A DNA stretch of 64,000 nucleotides. Origin: Paenibacillus sp. BK033 (GTDB lineage Bacteria; Bacillota; Bacilli; Paenibacillales; Paenibacillaceae). The notes beneath the pieces are model-generated. The model saw only the letters and a list, made by a program, of their open reading frames with translations, ran no database searches and was not told where the DNA came from. Of the stretch, positions 8,405-17,365 are shown piece by piece. The stretch is taken from NCBI RefSeq assembly GCF_004345425.1, contig NZ_SLVP01000001.1:806001-870000 (forward strand). Direction: 5' to 3'. Within the stretch, counting starts at the first letter, position 1. Every line of letters begins with the position of its first letter. The translations under genes and the position numbers were made by a program.

Positions 8405-10756
8405 TTGGGGAAAGTACGGGATTGGAAGCTGTGGTACGAGCAGCCGGCGCAGGCATGGGAAGAAGCTTTGCCCATCGGTAACGGCCGGATTGGCGCAATG
8501 GTATTCGCGGGAACGGACATCGATCAAATTTTGCTGAACGAGGATACTTTATGGGCCGGTTTTCCTCGTGATCCGATTAATTATGAAGCACAGCGGTATT
8601 TGGCCAAGGCGCGAGACCTTATATTTTCCGGGAAATACGCGGAAGCCGAGCGGTTGATCGAATCAACCATGCAAGGACGGGATGTTGAGCCTTATTTGCC
8701 GCTTGGCGGTATTTCGATCGTGCGCAGAGAAGACCGGGAACTCGACGTGTCGCAGTATATACGGGAATTGCATCTGAATGAGGGGATTGCCTCAGCCCGT
8801 TATCGGGATGGCGCCGTTACGGTACAGACCCAATATTTCGTAAGCGTGCCGGACCAGGCGCTAGTCGTCCGTTACGAAGCTGCCGGAGGAACTTTGAATC
8901 GCGATATCGTAATTGATTCCTTGCTGCAATACCGGTTAGCGGAATCAGGAGACGGGCAGCTGCATCTGATTGGACAAGCGCCAAGCCATGTGGCCGGCAA
9001 TTATCATAAAGATCATCCTATGGATGTCGTCTATGAAGAAGGGCTTGGGCTGCCATTCGAGATCCGGGTGAAGGTGGAGACCGACGGAACGGTGAAGAAC
9101 GGAGAAAAGGGGATTGAGGTTCGGAACGCGTCTTACCTTCATATCTATTTGACTGCCGAAACGGGCTTTGCCGGGTACGACCAGCCGCCGGATCAAGAAG
9201 CTTGCTCGGCACGCTGCTCCATTCGCCTGGAAGCGGCGGCGCGAGGATTCGAAGCGCTGCGCAGCCGCCATGCCGAGGATCACCGGCTGTTGTTTGACCG
9301 CGTATCCTTTTCTTTAGGGAATGAAACGGACGGTGCCGACAAGCCAACGGACCGCAGGCTTGCGGATTACCAAACGACCAAGCAGGACCTATATTTGGAG
9401 GCGCTCTATTTCCATTTCGGCCGTTACCTTCTGATGGGCAGTTCGAGACCGGGTACCCAGCCTGCCAACCTGCAGGGAATCTGGAATCATCATGTATCGC
9501 CGCCATGGCATAGCGATTACACGATCAACATTAATACGCAGATGAATTATTGGCCTGCGGAAGTATGCAACCTAAGCGAATGCCATGAGCCGCTCTTCGC
9601 TATGCTGAAGGAAATGAGCGAGGCCGGTTCGCGAACAGCGAGAATTCATTACGGCAGCCGAGGCTGGACCGCCCATCATAATGTGGACATCTGGCGAATG
9701 ACGACGCCAACCGGCGGAAGCGCCAGCTGGGCATTCTGGCCGCTAGGCGGAGCATGGCTTGTCCGTCAGGTATGGGAAAGCTACCTTTACAGCCTCGATA
9801 AGGATTTTCTCGGCGAGACGGCTTATCCGCTGCTCAAAGGAGCGGCTTTATTCTGCCTGGATTGGCTGGTCGAGGGGCCTAACGGCGATTTGGTTACGAA
9901 TCCGTCCACTTCGCCGGAGAACAAGTTCCTGACAAGCGACGGAGTGCCATGCAGCGTGTCGTATGGTTCAACGATGGATATCGCTATTATTCGCGATCTG
10001 TTCCGGAACTGTCTGGAAGCCATTGATCTATTAGGCGTGGAAGAAACGCAGTTCCGCGACGAGCTGCTTGCGTCGCTGGATCGTCTTCCGGCTTACAAGA
10101 TTGGCCGTCACGGCCAGCTTCAGGAATGGTATGAGGATTTCGAGGAAAGCGAGCCGGGTCACCGCCACGTTTCGCATCTATACGGAGTTTATCCGGGCAA
10201 AGAGATTAACGAGAATACGCCGGAGCTGCTGGAAGCGGTTGTTGCGACGCTCGATCGCAGGCTGGCGAACGGCGGAGGGCATACCGGCTGGAGCTGCGCT
10301 TGGCTGCTGAATCTGTTCGCCCGCCTGAAGGATGAGAAGCAGGCTTACGGTGCCGTGCAAACCTTGCTTGCGCGATCCACATATCCAAATCTGCTGGACG
10401 CCCATCCGCCGTTCCAGATTGACGGAAACTTCGGCGGAAGCGCAGGCATAGCCGAGCTTCTGCTACAAAGCCATTTGGGTACGATCGATCTGCTGCCTGC
10501 GCTGCCAGCCTCGTGGGCGAATGGCCGGATCAGCGGCTTGAAGGCAAGAGGCGGCTATATAGTGGAGCTGGAATGGGAGAACGGAACGCTGAAGCGGGCT
10601 GCCATTGAAGCGGGAAGAAGCGGCGTTTGCAAGCTTCGGTATGCCGGGGCTATACGCGTGGAGGATGGACAAGGGACGGCTGCTCGGCTTAACGACGGTT
10701 GTTTTGTAGCGGAGCAAGGCTGCACGTATTACGTTTATGCGGATGCAAAAGCATAA
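8405..10756 (+). CDS. Glycoside hydrolase family 95, alpha-L-fucosidase (or alpha-L-galactosidase)
   Basis: 783 residues from TTG 8405, which has GGAGG 7 bases upstream. Family hallmarks are LPIGNGRIGAMVF and LLNEDTLWAG near the N-terminus, the (alpha/alpha)6 barrel motif DYTININTQMNYWPAE with Asn375 and Asn377, Glu505 in STSPENKF, and Asp673 in PPFQIDGNFGG. These fit the Asn/Asn/Glu/Asp set known from GH95 enzymes, which remove alpha-1,2-linked L-fucose by inversion. Some members prefer alpha-L-galactose. No signal peptide is present, so the substrate must be imported, probably by the transporter encoded directly upstream. Likely substrates are fucosylated plant xyloglucan or mucin-type oligosaccharides (inference). 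Confidence 0.94.
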   Translation: MGKVRDWKLWYEQPAQAWEEALPIGNGRIGAMVFAGTDIDQILLNEDTLWAGFPRDPINYEAQRYLAKARDLIFSGKYAEAERLIESTMQGRDVEPYLPLGGISIVRREDRELDVSQYIRELHLNEGIASARYRDGAVTVQTQYFVSVPDQALVVRYEAAGGTLNRDIVIDSLLQYRLAESGDGQLHLIGQAPSHVAGNYHKDHPMDVVYEEGLGLPFEIRVKVETDGTVKNGEKGIEVRNASYLHIYLTAETGFAGYDQPPDQEACSARCSIRLEAAARGFEALRSRHAEDHRLLFDRVSFSLGNETDGADKPTDRRLADYQTTKQDLYLEALYFHFGRYLLMGSSRPGTQPANLQGIWNHHVSPPWHSDYTININTQMNYWPAEVCNLSECHEPLFAMLKEMSEAGSRTARIHYGSRGWTAHHNVDIWRMTTPTGGSASWAFWPLGGAWLVRQVWESYLYSLDKDFLGETAYPLLKGAALFCLDWLVEGPNGDLVTNPSTSPENKFLTSDGVPCSVSYGSTMDIAIIRDLFRNCLEAIDLLGVEETQFRDELLASLDRLPAYKIGRHGQLQEWYEDFEESEPGHRHVSHLYGVYPGKEINENTPELLEAVVATLDRRLANGGGHTGWSCAWLLNLFARLKDEKQAYGAVQTLLARSTYPNLLDAHPPFQIDGNFGGSAGIAELLLQSHLGTIDLLPALPASWANGRISGLKARGGYIVELEWENGTLKRAAIEAGRSGVCKLRYAGAIRVEDGQGTAARLNDGCFVAEQGCTYYVYADAKA

Positions 10757-10794
10757 AAAAATAGTTTTCCCGCCTGGTTGAATGCGGTAACCGT

Positions 10795-10843
10795 CTCCTC
10801 TCTCTTAAAATAGGATACTAGTAATCGTCATAGGAGAGAGGAG
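10795..10843 (+). repeat. Inverted repeat covering the ribosome-binding site of the next gene
   Basis: CTCCTCTCTC (10795-10804) is exactly complementary to GAGAGAGGAG (10834-10843), the purine-rich region that holds the ribosome site of the gene at 10851. The 29-base loop contains possible -10 sequences, so it is unclear whether both arms are transcribed. If they are, the pairing would hide the ribosome site. Confidence 0.5.
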
Positions 10844-10850
10844 ATTCAAC

Positions 10851-11402
10851 ATGTCGGACGGGAAGAAAGCAAGAATCAGTTTATCTCCGCCGGAATTTAC
10901 GTATTTCAATGAAATCAAATATTCGGTCGGCAAAGATCCGCTCGTAAAGGTGGGGCCGCTGGAGGATCACGGTGACGGTCAATTCGAGGTAAAGCTGTTC
11001 GTAAAAGGATACAAAAAGGCGAAAGCGTTAGCAACCCTGATCGCCCCGGACAAGGTGATTGGCGAGATCAGTATTCATGTTAAGATCATTAGCGGCGGGA
11101 AAACGATTAGCCCGATTACGCGTCCCTTGACGGCAAGAGAGCTGGCCGGGCTGTACCGGATCGCCTTTCGCACAAACCGGATTTTCCAGTTTGTCGCCCT
11201 TCGGTCGATTTTCGGCAGCACTTACGTTTATCCGGTATTCCGGATTAAGGTTGTCCAGTTCTATAATGATGACCTCTCCGACTTCTACGGCAACTATAAC
11301 AACGTGGCGGCATTTGTGTTCCGCAATGTTCTCTTGAGCGAAATCGGCGGAGTCCATATCCAGTTTTCAACGGCTAAAAAGGGAAGAAGCAAAAAGAAAT
11401 AA
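10851..11402 (+). CDS. Conserved-looking hypothetical protein, 183 residues
   Basis: I do not recognise this protein. It starts at ATG 10851, 7 bases after GAGAGAGGAG, and ends in a basic tail (KKGRSKKK). There is no signal peptide or membrane segment. The sequence is rich in beta-branched residues (SIHVKIISGGKTI, YVYPVFRIKVVQFY), which suggests a beta-rich soluble fold. It stands alone between two sugar-use loci, with its own terminator at 11413-11444. Codon use resembles its neighbours, and the clear ribosome site and terminator support a real gene. Confidence 0.75.
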   Translation: MSDGKKARISLSPPEFTYFNEIKYSVGKDPLVKVGPLEDHGDGQFEVKLFVKGYKKAKALATLIAPDKVIGEISIHVKIISGGKTISPITRPLTARELAGLYRIAFRTNRIFQFVALRSIFGSTYVYPVFRIKVVQFYNDDLSDFYGNYNNVAAFVFRNVLLSEIGGVHIQFSTAKKGRSKKK

Positions 11403-11412
11403 GCGTTTGGTC

Positions 11413-11444
11413 AAAGCGGTTGCGCGGTTGCGCAGCCGCTTTTT
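11413..11444 (+). terminator. Rho-independent terminator of the hypothetical gene
   Basis: AAAGCGG and TGCGC pair with GCGCA and CCGCTTT (one opposed mismatch), closing a 4-base loop and running into a T-rich tail. Confidence 0.8.
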
Positions 11445-11522
11445 GTTATTCATTTCCCTTGCGGACGGGCGTACCGTCAAGTAAATTGAGAGGTATACAT
11501 CCAAGTGAAGGACTGAGCGCCA

Positions 11523-13337
11523 ATGTTCACCCGATTATTCCGCTTGTTAACGCCGGCTACGTTTAAAAACCGGATCTTGCTGTCTCTCCTAGTCTTTCTT
11601 CTTGTTCCTATCGCCGTGCTATTTCTTTATAATTTCCGGGAGACGGAAGGGCTGCTCCAACGGAACGCCTCGGACAAAAGCATCGAGCAGCTGGAGGGGC
11701 TCAAGACCGATCTTGTCGATCTGATGAGCCTTGTCATGAAGACGGGAATGCTGCTGGAGCAGGATTCCGTTCTTCGCCAGGTTATGCAGAAGCCGGAGCA
11801 ATACGATGCCATCAACCGCAAAAAAATCGTTGAAAACAAGTTCGCCGGTATCGAAAACAGCTTTTTCCTTACCGGGGCTACGGTTTACTACACCCTGATC
11901 GACTTGAAAGGAAACGCTTACACTTCTTATACGCCCGAGAGTTCACTGAATTACGAGGAGATCAGCTCGGAGGACTGGGTGCGGGAGCTGAAGCGGGAAG
12001 GCGGTCAGCGGTATATATGGCGCGCGAATGACCAATCTACCGAAATCCGGGAGGTAAAGGGCAACCGGATGCTCAGCCTGTTTGAAGTATTGAGGGATGA
12101 CGGCCTGAAGCCTTTTGCATACGGGCGGTTCAGCATCGATTACGAAGCCTGGTTTGCGGAAAAAACGCAGGGCAGCAGCGGGGAAGGGGCCTATTTTCTG
12201 CTGGATGCCGGCGGCAATACGATCCTTCAATCCTCACTCGAAGAGAGCGTCCCGCCAGCCGTTGCCGCGTCCATTGCATCCGCCGGCCGGAATGGGGAGA
12301 GTGATGCCTCCTCTTCCACGTCGATCTTGAATAACCAGATCATGTATACCTACAGCAAAATTCAGGAGCTTGACGGTTATCTCGTCAAGAAGGTTCCGTT
12401 ATCGCTGTTGTTTAATGAGGTGGACAAGCAGAAGAAGCGTTCTTTTGCCGTTTATATCGCCATTCTGATCTTGTTTATGCTGATGATTTATTTCATCTCC
12501 TCCACGGTTACCGGACCGCTGAAGCTGCTTCAGCGAAAGATGGAAACCACGGTCAAATCCAATCTGAAGGCCAAGCTGCCGGAGCAGGGAAGAGGCGAAA
12601 TTTTGGCCTTAACCCGAAGCTTCAACTCCATGATTGCCGACATTAACGCGCTCTTGGAGAGATTGAAGCTGGAGGAGCGGCAGAAGCAGTTTGTCCGGTT
12701 CCAGGTGCTGCTGGGGCAGATGAACCCCCACTTTCTGCTGAATACGCTGAACACGATCAAAAGCATTGCCTTGGATAAGGACGAGGACGATATTTACGAG
12801 ATATGCGTATCGCTGGGCAAAATACTGGAAACGACGCTAAATACGGAGGCTGACCTCATTCTTCTTAAGGAGGAGATCGTCCTCATCGAATCTTACATGG
12901 ACATTCAGCGGAAGCGGTTCGGGCATGGCATTCAGGTTCGTTACGAGGTGGAGGGCGAGCTGGAATACGCGCTTATTCCGAAGTTTTGCCTGCAGCCGCT
13001 TGTCGAGAATTCGCTGCTTCACGGTTTTGGGCAATCCCAATTGGAAGGACGCATCGATATACGGGCGGCTAGCCGGGGCAAGCAGCTTATTCTGGAAGTG
13101 ATCGACAACGGAGTTGGCATCGAGAAGGCGAAGGAAAGACAATCGGTGCGGAAACGGAAAAGCATCGGCATTCAGAACCTTCGCGAGAGCCTGGAGCTTA
13201 TGTTCAAAAATCAGCCTTCGGGACTTCAGCTGGAATCGTCGGAGGAAGGAACGCGGGTAACGATGAATTGCCCGCTGCTGTTATCCAAGCCTTATGCGGA
13301 GGAGGGGTTTACCGATGTGGCGGACTTTAATCGTTGA
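11523..13337 (+). CDS. YesM-type membrane sensor histidine kinase (second locus)
   Basis: 604 residues. Membrane segments at about 17-38 and 306-329 enclose an extracellular sensor region; HAMP and the YesM-type kinase domain follow. The acceptor motif MNPHFLLNTLNTIKSI contains His403, and the ATP-binding part has PLVENSLLHGFGQ and DNGVGIE. The stop overlaps the start of the next gene by 23 bases. Together they form the control pair for the importer at 14177-17346. It is clearly related in design to the kinase at 1185 but well diverged, so each probably senses a different sugar. Confidence 0.93.
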   Translation: MFTRLFRLLTPATFKNRILLSLLVFLLVPIAVLFLYNFRETEGLLQRNASDKSIEQLEGLKTDLVDLMSLVMKTGMLLEQDSVLRQVMQKPEQYDAINRKKIVENKFAGIENSFFLTGATVYYTLIDLKGNAYTSYTPESSLNYEEISSEDWVRELKREGGQRYIWRANDQSTEIREVKGNRMLSLFEVLRDDGLKPFAYGRFSIDYEAWFAEKTQGSSGEGAYFLLDAGGNTILQSSLEESVPPAVAASIASAGRNGESDASSSTSILNNQIMYTYSKIQELDGYLVKKVPLSLLFNEVDKQKKRSFAVYIAILILFMLMIYFISSTVTGPLKLLQRKMETTVKSNLKAKLPEQGRGEILALTRSFNSMIADINALLERLKLEERQKQFVRFQVLLGQMNPHFLLNTLNTIKSIALDKDEDDIYEICVSLGKILETTLNTEADLILLKEEIVLIESYMDIQRKRFGHGIQVRYEVEGELEYALIPKFCLQPLVENSLLHGFGQSQLEGRIDIRAASRGKQLILEVIDNGVGIEKAKERQSVRKRKSIGIQNLRESLELMFKNQPSGLQLESSEEGTRVTMNCPLLLSKPYAEEGFTDVADFNR

Positions 13338-14082
13338 GGACGAGCAGCATGCAAGAGCAAGCTTGCGCAAATTGTTTTCGAAGGCGGATATTCCGTTTGA
13401 GATTGTTGGCGAGGCTGCGGATGGCGAGGAAGGCCTGCGGATGATTCGGCAGCTTCAGCCCGATGTGGTGATATCCGATATTTTTATGCCGGTGACGGAC
13501 GGCGTGAGGCTCTTGCAGCTTGCCCGGGAGGAGGGCTTCGAGTGCCGGTTCGTTATGCTCACGGCGGTCAGCGAATTCGAATATGCGCGCCAGGCAGTGG
13601 AGTATGGAGCTTCCGGCTACGTGATGAAGCTGTCTTTGGATCTGGCAGGCTTAAGGCAGGTAATGGAGAAGGTGGCCGCCGAGCTTGCGAGAATGGAGAA
13701 GCTGCGCCGGGCGGACAAGTGGTTTCCGGAAAAGACGGCGCAGGAACCAACCGACCATCCGGAGATGAACCGCATTATTGCCTATATTGAAGAGCATTTC
13801 GCCGAGGACATTACCTTGAAGAGTCTCGCTGATTTGATCCGCATGGATGCAAGCTACGTCAGCGATTTGTTCAAGAAGAAGACGGGCTCCACCTTAACGC
13901 ATTATATCCAGAACCGCCGCGTTGCGGCTGCGAAAATGCTGTTAACCGAAACCGAGCGGACCGTCAGCGATATCGGCCGAACCGTAGGCTTCGAGAATGA
14001 CAACTACTTCATCAAAATCTTCAAACGCTGGTGCGGCGTCACGCCAAACGAATACCGCAAAGAACAAAAATTCGTTCTATGA
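13315..14082 (+). CDS. Short YesN-like response regulator, receiver fused directly to AraC-type DNA-binding domain
   Basis: 255 residues from ATG 13315, preceded by GGAGGAGGGG; this start overlaps the kinase gene. The receiver has VEDEQ, Asp55 in VVISDIFMPVTDG and Lys105 in SGYVMKLSL. The AraC domain follows at about 155-250 (LADLIRMDASYVSDLFKKK; IGRTVGFENDNYFIKIFKR). It lacks the roughly 270-residue middle region of the regulator at 2965, so it is about half its length. It probably activates the importer genes downstream. Confidence 0.93.
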   Translation: MWRTLIVEDEQHARASLRKLFSKADIPFEIVGEAADGEEGLRMIRQLQPDVVISDIFMPVTDGVRLLQLAREEGFECRFVMLTAVSEFEYARQAVEYGASGYVMKLSLDLAGLRQVMEKVAAELARMEKLRRADKWFPEKTAQEPTDHPEMNRIIAYIEEHFAEDITLKSLADLIRMDASYVSDLFKKKTGSTLTHYIQNRRVAAAKMLLTETERTVSDIGRTVGFENDNYFIKIFKRWCGVTPNEYRKEQKFVL

Positions 14083-14176
14083 TTCCCCAAACGCTGTTCA
14101 TCCCCCAATTGCCGGGCAGGTGATAAAGTTAAAGACGTAGCAAACAGGCAGGGCATCTTCAGAAGGGGGAAAACGA

Positions 14177-15508
14177 ATGAAAAGAAAAGGTTGGTTCAAG
14201 ACAGTACTGATTACGACCTTGGCTGCAACGATTCTTGGGGCATGCGGAAGCAACGGCGGCAATAACGGAAATACCGGCGCAAGCCCCGGTACGGCAAGCG
14301 AATCTCCGGCAGGCAAACCCGGCGAGAAAGTAAAGCTTACCTTGTGGGGAGCGGTTCCCGCGGAAGCCGGCCCTCAAGCGGTCATTGACAACTGGAATAA
14401 GGAAAATCCGGGTATTCAGGTTGAATATATCCGCTACGTCAACGATGATCCGGGCAACCTGAAGCTTGACACGGCGCTTATGACCGGACAGGATGCAGAT
14501 CTTTATATCAATTACACGCTCACCCGTCTGCAAAAACGCGTGGACGCCGGCGTAGCGCTGGATCTCAGCGGCAAAACCGATTACAACATCGACGATCAGA
14601 TGGGGCAGGATGCCGCGCAATGGAAAATCGGGGACAAATATTACGGCATCCCCACAAAGAAAAATATGCTGTTTATCTGGCTGAACAAAGATATGCTTGA
14701 CGCTGCCGGACTGCCAATCCCGTCTGTGGACTGGACCTGGGACGACTTGAGAGACTACGCCAACAAACTGAAGAAAGACAAGGTATACGGGCTTCTTCAG
14801 CATGATGCCGCCTTTACGGCTACGATCGACGGAACGATTGCCGGTCTTGGCGTAACGAAGCCGGACGGAACTTCCAACTTCGATAACGATCTTTGGAAGA
14901 AGCAGCTGCAGACGGTGCATGACATGATGTTCGTGGACAAATCGACGCCGGAGTACGGCGAGCAGGTAACGAGCAAGATGCCGGTAGACACGATGTTCCT
15001 GAAAGGCGAAGCAGCGATGCTGTCGGCGGGCGAATTTATTTTCCGCAATGCGAATGACTTGACCAATTTCCCGCATGACTTCAAAATCGCGTTCGCTACG
15101 ATTCCAAAAGTAACGGCGGATCAAAAGGATTACAAATATCCGGGCGGTCTAGGCGACGTGCTTTCCGTAAACGCGAAATCCAAGCATCAGGACGCTGCCT
15201 GGAAGTTTGCGAAATGGTATGCGGACGGCGGCATGCTGCCGATGGCAAGCGGCGGGCGTATTCCGGCCTCGAAGAGCGTCGACAACAAACAAGCGATGGA
15301 TCTGCTGCTTAAAGGGGTAGAGGACAAGTACGATACCGAATCGATGAACAAGGTCGTATTCGGCCAGTTCCCTTCCTTCCAGCTCAGCGTGCCGCAGCAG
15401 GCGCTGGATGCGCGCAAGGAAGAGTACGAGAAATACTTCCTGAACGAGCAGGATCTCGATACGACGCTCAAAAATATGGCCAAACGTCACCAGGAATATA
15501 TCAAGTAA
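14177..15508 (+). CDS. Extracellular sugar-binding lipoprotein of a CUT1 transporter
   Basis: 443 residues. The signal peptide ends in ATILGACGSN (lipidated Cys near residue 22), followed by a Gly/Asn/Ser tether and a family 1 solute-binding fold (VKLTLWGAVPAEAGPQAVIDNWNKENPGIQVEYI). ATG 14177 follows AAGGGGG. It is the ligand receptor for the permeases at 15618 and 16519, and a strong hairpin directly behind it should make its message more abundant than theirs. The ligand is unknown. Confidence 0.93.
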   Translation: MKRKGWFKTVLITTLAATILGACGSNGGNNGNTGASPGTASESPAGKPGEKVKLTLWGAVPAEAGPQAVIDNWNKENPGIQVEYIRYVNDDPGNLKLDTALMTGQDADLYINYTLTRLQKRVDAGVALDLSGKTDYNIDDQMGQDAAQWKIGDKYYGIPTKKNMLFIWLNKDMLDAAGLPIPSVDWTWDDLRDYANKLKKDKVYGLLQHDAAFTATIDGTIAGLGVTKPDGTSNFDNDLWKKQLQTVHDMMFVDKSTPEYGEQVTSKMPVDTMFLKGEAAMLSAGEFIFRNANDLTNFPHDFKIAFATIPKVTADQKDYKYPGGLGDVLSVNAKSKHQDAAWKFAKWYADGGMLPMASGGRIPASKSVDNKQAMDLLLKGVEDKYDTESMNKVVFGQFPSFQLSVPQQALDARKEEYEKYFLNEQDLDTTLKNMAKRHQEYIK

Positions 15509-15531
15509 CCGAATATAGCCTTTTCGCCCCC

Positions 15532-15572
15532 AAGAGAGAAGAAGGATTCCCCGCTTCCTTCTTCTCTCTTTG
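15532..15572 (+). terminator. Strong hairpin between binding protein and permease genes
   Basis: A perfect 15-base-pair stem (15532-15546 with 15556-15570, 9-base loop) ends in a short T stretch. Read-through is needed to express the permeases, so it probably sets the usual excess of binding protein over membrane subunits, by partial termination or by stabilising the upstream message. Confidence 0.7.
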
Positions 15573-15617
15573 CTATATTCAGAGGGCTTTATACGATCAA
15601 GAAAGGCGGCGTTTTCT

Positions 15618-16502
15618 GTGAATGGAAAAAGCTGGATTCAGAAGCAAGGCTGGATTGGTTACGCGTTTGTTTTACCGAATATGCTCGGCATTCTCGCTTT
15701 CTTTATATTGCCGGCCCTGTATTCGCTTGTCATGATGTTTACGGATTATCAATTCGCTAATCCCAATTGGAAGTTCACCGGCTTGGACAATATCAACCGG
15801 TTGTTCGGCGATGATCAGTTCTATGCTTCGCTTAAGCATACCGCCATCTTCCTGTTCTCCGTTCCCGTCTCGCTGGGGCTGGCGTTCCTCGTCGCGCTGG
15901 TGCTCAACCGCAGCGTGTACTTGAAGGGCTTGCTCCGGGGGATGTTCTTCCTGCCGTATATCTCAAGCGGCGTTGCGGTTGCGTTTGTCTGGATGCTGCT
16001 GTTTCAGCCGTCCGAAGGACCAATCAATGAAGTGCTTCGCTTTATCGGCATTGTATCGCCTCCGGGCTGGTTCGCGGATACAAGCTCGGCGATGTACGCG
16101 ATCGACGTTATCCAGATCTGGTTTATGCTTGGCTACAACATGATTATTTACCTGGCGGCCCTTCAGGAGATCTCGACCGAGCAGCTTGAAGCGGCGCGTA
16201 TCGACGGAGCAGGTTCGGCAACCATTACCTGGCGGATCGTATGGCCGCTGGTAAGCCCAACGACCTTTATGCTGCTTATTACGGGTCTGATTATGACCGT
16301 AAAATCTTTTTCGCTTATCCAGGCGATTACGGGCGGCGGCCCAAGCGGCAGCACGACGATCTTATCGCTGTTCGTTTACAAAACGGCCTTCAGTTACTAC
16401 GAGATGGGTTACGCGTCCACGATTTCCTGGTTCCTGTTCGCGTTTATTCTTATCATTACGATCATCCAGTGGGTTGGCCAAAAACGATGGGTCCATTATT
16501 AA
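15618..16502 (+). CDS. CUT1 sugar ABC transporter permease (MalF/UgpA type)
   Basis: 294 residues from GTG 15618, with GAAAGG about 11 bases upstream; an open TTG at 15570 lies inside the terminator hairpin and is unlikely. Six membrane segments are visible, with WIGYAFVLPNMLGILAFFILPALYSL at the start and the EAA loop EAARIDGAGSATITWRIVWP. It pairs with the permease at 16519. No ATPase gene is present in this locus. Confidence 0.93.
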   Translation: MNGKSWIQKQGWIGYAFVLPNMLGILAFFILPALYSLVMMFTDYQFANPNWKFTGLDNINRLFGDDQFYASLKHTAIFLFSVPVSLGLAFLVALVLNRSVYLKGLLRGMFFLPYISSGVAVAFVWMLLFQPSEGPINEVLRFIGIVSPPGWFADTSSAMYAIDVIQIWFMLGYNMIIYLAALQEISTEQLEAARIDGAGSATITWRIVWPLVSPTTFMLLITGLIMTVKSFSLIQAITGGGPSGSTTILSLFVYKTAFSYYEMGYASTISWFLFAFILIITIIQWVGQKRWVHY

Positions 16503-16518
16503 GAGAGGAGCAAGCCGG

Positions 16519-17346
16519 ATGATTGAAACGAACAAAAGCCTCTCGGTTAAGCTTACCGCCACGATCTTGATGCTGATCGCAGGGTTGTTTATGATTGTCC
16601 CCTTCTTATGGATGATCAGCACCTCTTTTCAGACCCCAAGCGAAGTGTTCCGCCAATGGCTTCCATCGAAGCTCGATTGGAGCAGCCATAAGCGGATATG
16701 GACGGGAAGCTACAATTTTATGCCTTATTATTTGAATTCTCTGAAAATCTCGGTGATAGGCACGGCCGGCGCCGTCTTTCTGTCGGCTCTTGCCGCTTAC
16801 GGCTTTGCTCGTACGGAATTTAAAGGGCGGAACACCCTTTTTATGGTTTATTTATCCATGATGATGATTCCTCCCCAGGTTATTTTTGTTCCGAAATTCA
16901 TTATGTTTAACTGGCTTCATATTTATAACACGCATTGGGCGCTCATATTGCCTGCCATGTTCTCGATCTTTGGCGTCTTTATGCTTCGGCAGTTTTTCCT
17001 TGGCATCCCGAAGGAGGTTACGGAATCGGCCTTTCTTGACGGCGCGGGACATTTCCGGATCTTCTTCCGTCTTGTTCTGCCGCTGGCTAAGCCGGCCTTG
17101 GCGACGTTTGCGATTATCGATTTCTCCTGGCAGTGGAACGATTACGAGAATGCGCTGGTCTTCCTGCAGAGTCCCAAGCTGTATACGATTCCTCTTGGAC
17201 TCCAGAATTTCGTTCTGGAAAACAACGTTGACTACAATGGCATGATGGCGGCCTCTTCGGCGGCAATCGTTCCTATGATTCTAATCTTCCTGCTTGGCCA
17301 GAAGTACATTATACAAGGCATTTCCAGTTCGGCCGTGAAAGGCTAA
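16519..17346 (+). CDS. CUT1 sugar ABC transporter permease (MalG/UgpE type)
   Basis: 275 residues from ATG 16519, 9 bases after AGAGGAG and 16 bases behind the previous stop. It has six membrane segments, the EAA loop ESAFLDGAGHFRIFFRLVLP, and the C-terminal SSSAVKG tail typical of the partner subunit. It is the second half of the channel formed with 15618-16502, and is followed almost immediately by the FAD oxidoreductase gene in the same operon. Confidence 0.94.
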   Translation: MIETNKSLSVKLTATILMLIAGLFMIVPFLWMISTSFQTPSEVFRQWLPSKLDWSSHKRIWTGSYNFMPYYLNSLKISVIGTAGAVFLSALAAYGFARTEFKGRNTLFMVYLSMMMIPPQVIFVPKFIMFNWLHIYNTHWALILPAMFSIFGVFMLRQFFLGIPKEVTESAFLDGAGHFRIFFRLVLPLAKPALATFAIIDFSWQWNDYENALVFLQSPKLYTIPLGLQNFVLENNVDYNGMMAASSAAIVPMILIFLLGQKYIIQGISSSAVKG

Positions 17347-17365
17347 ATTGAAGGAGGCTTATGAC

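Noticed and set aside
14159-15124. 321-residue minus-strand frame across the second binding-protein gene
   Set aside because: Covers the start and body of a well-supported plus-strand gene and has unusual Arg/Val-rich composition typical of antisense frames.
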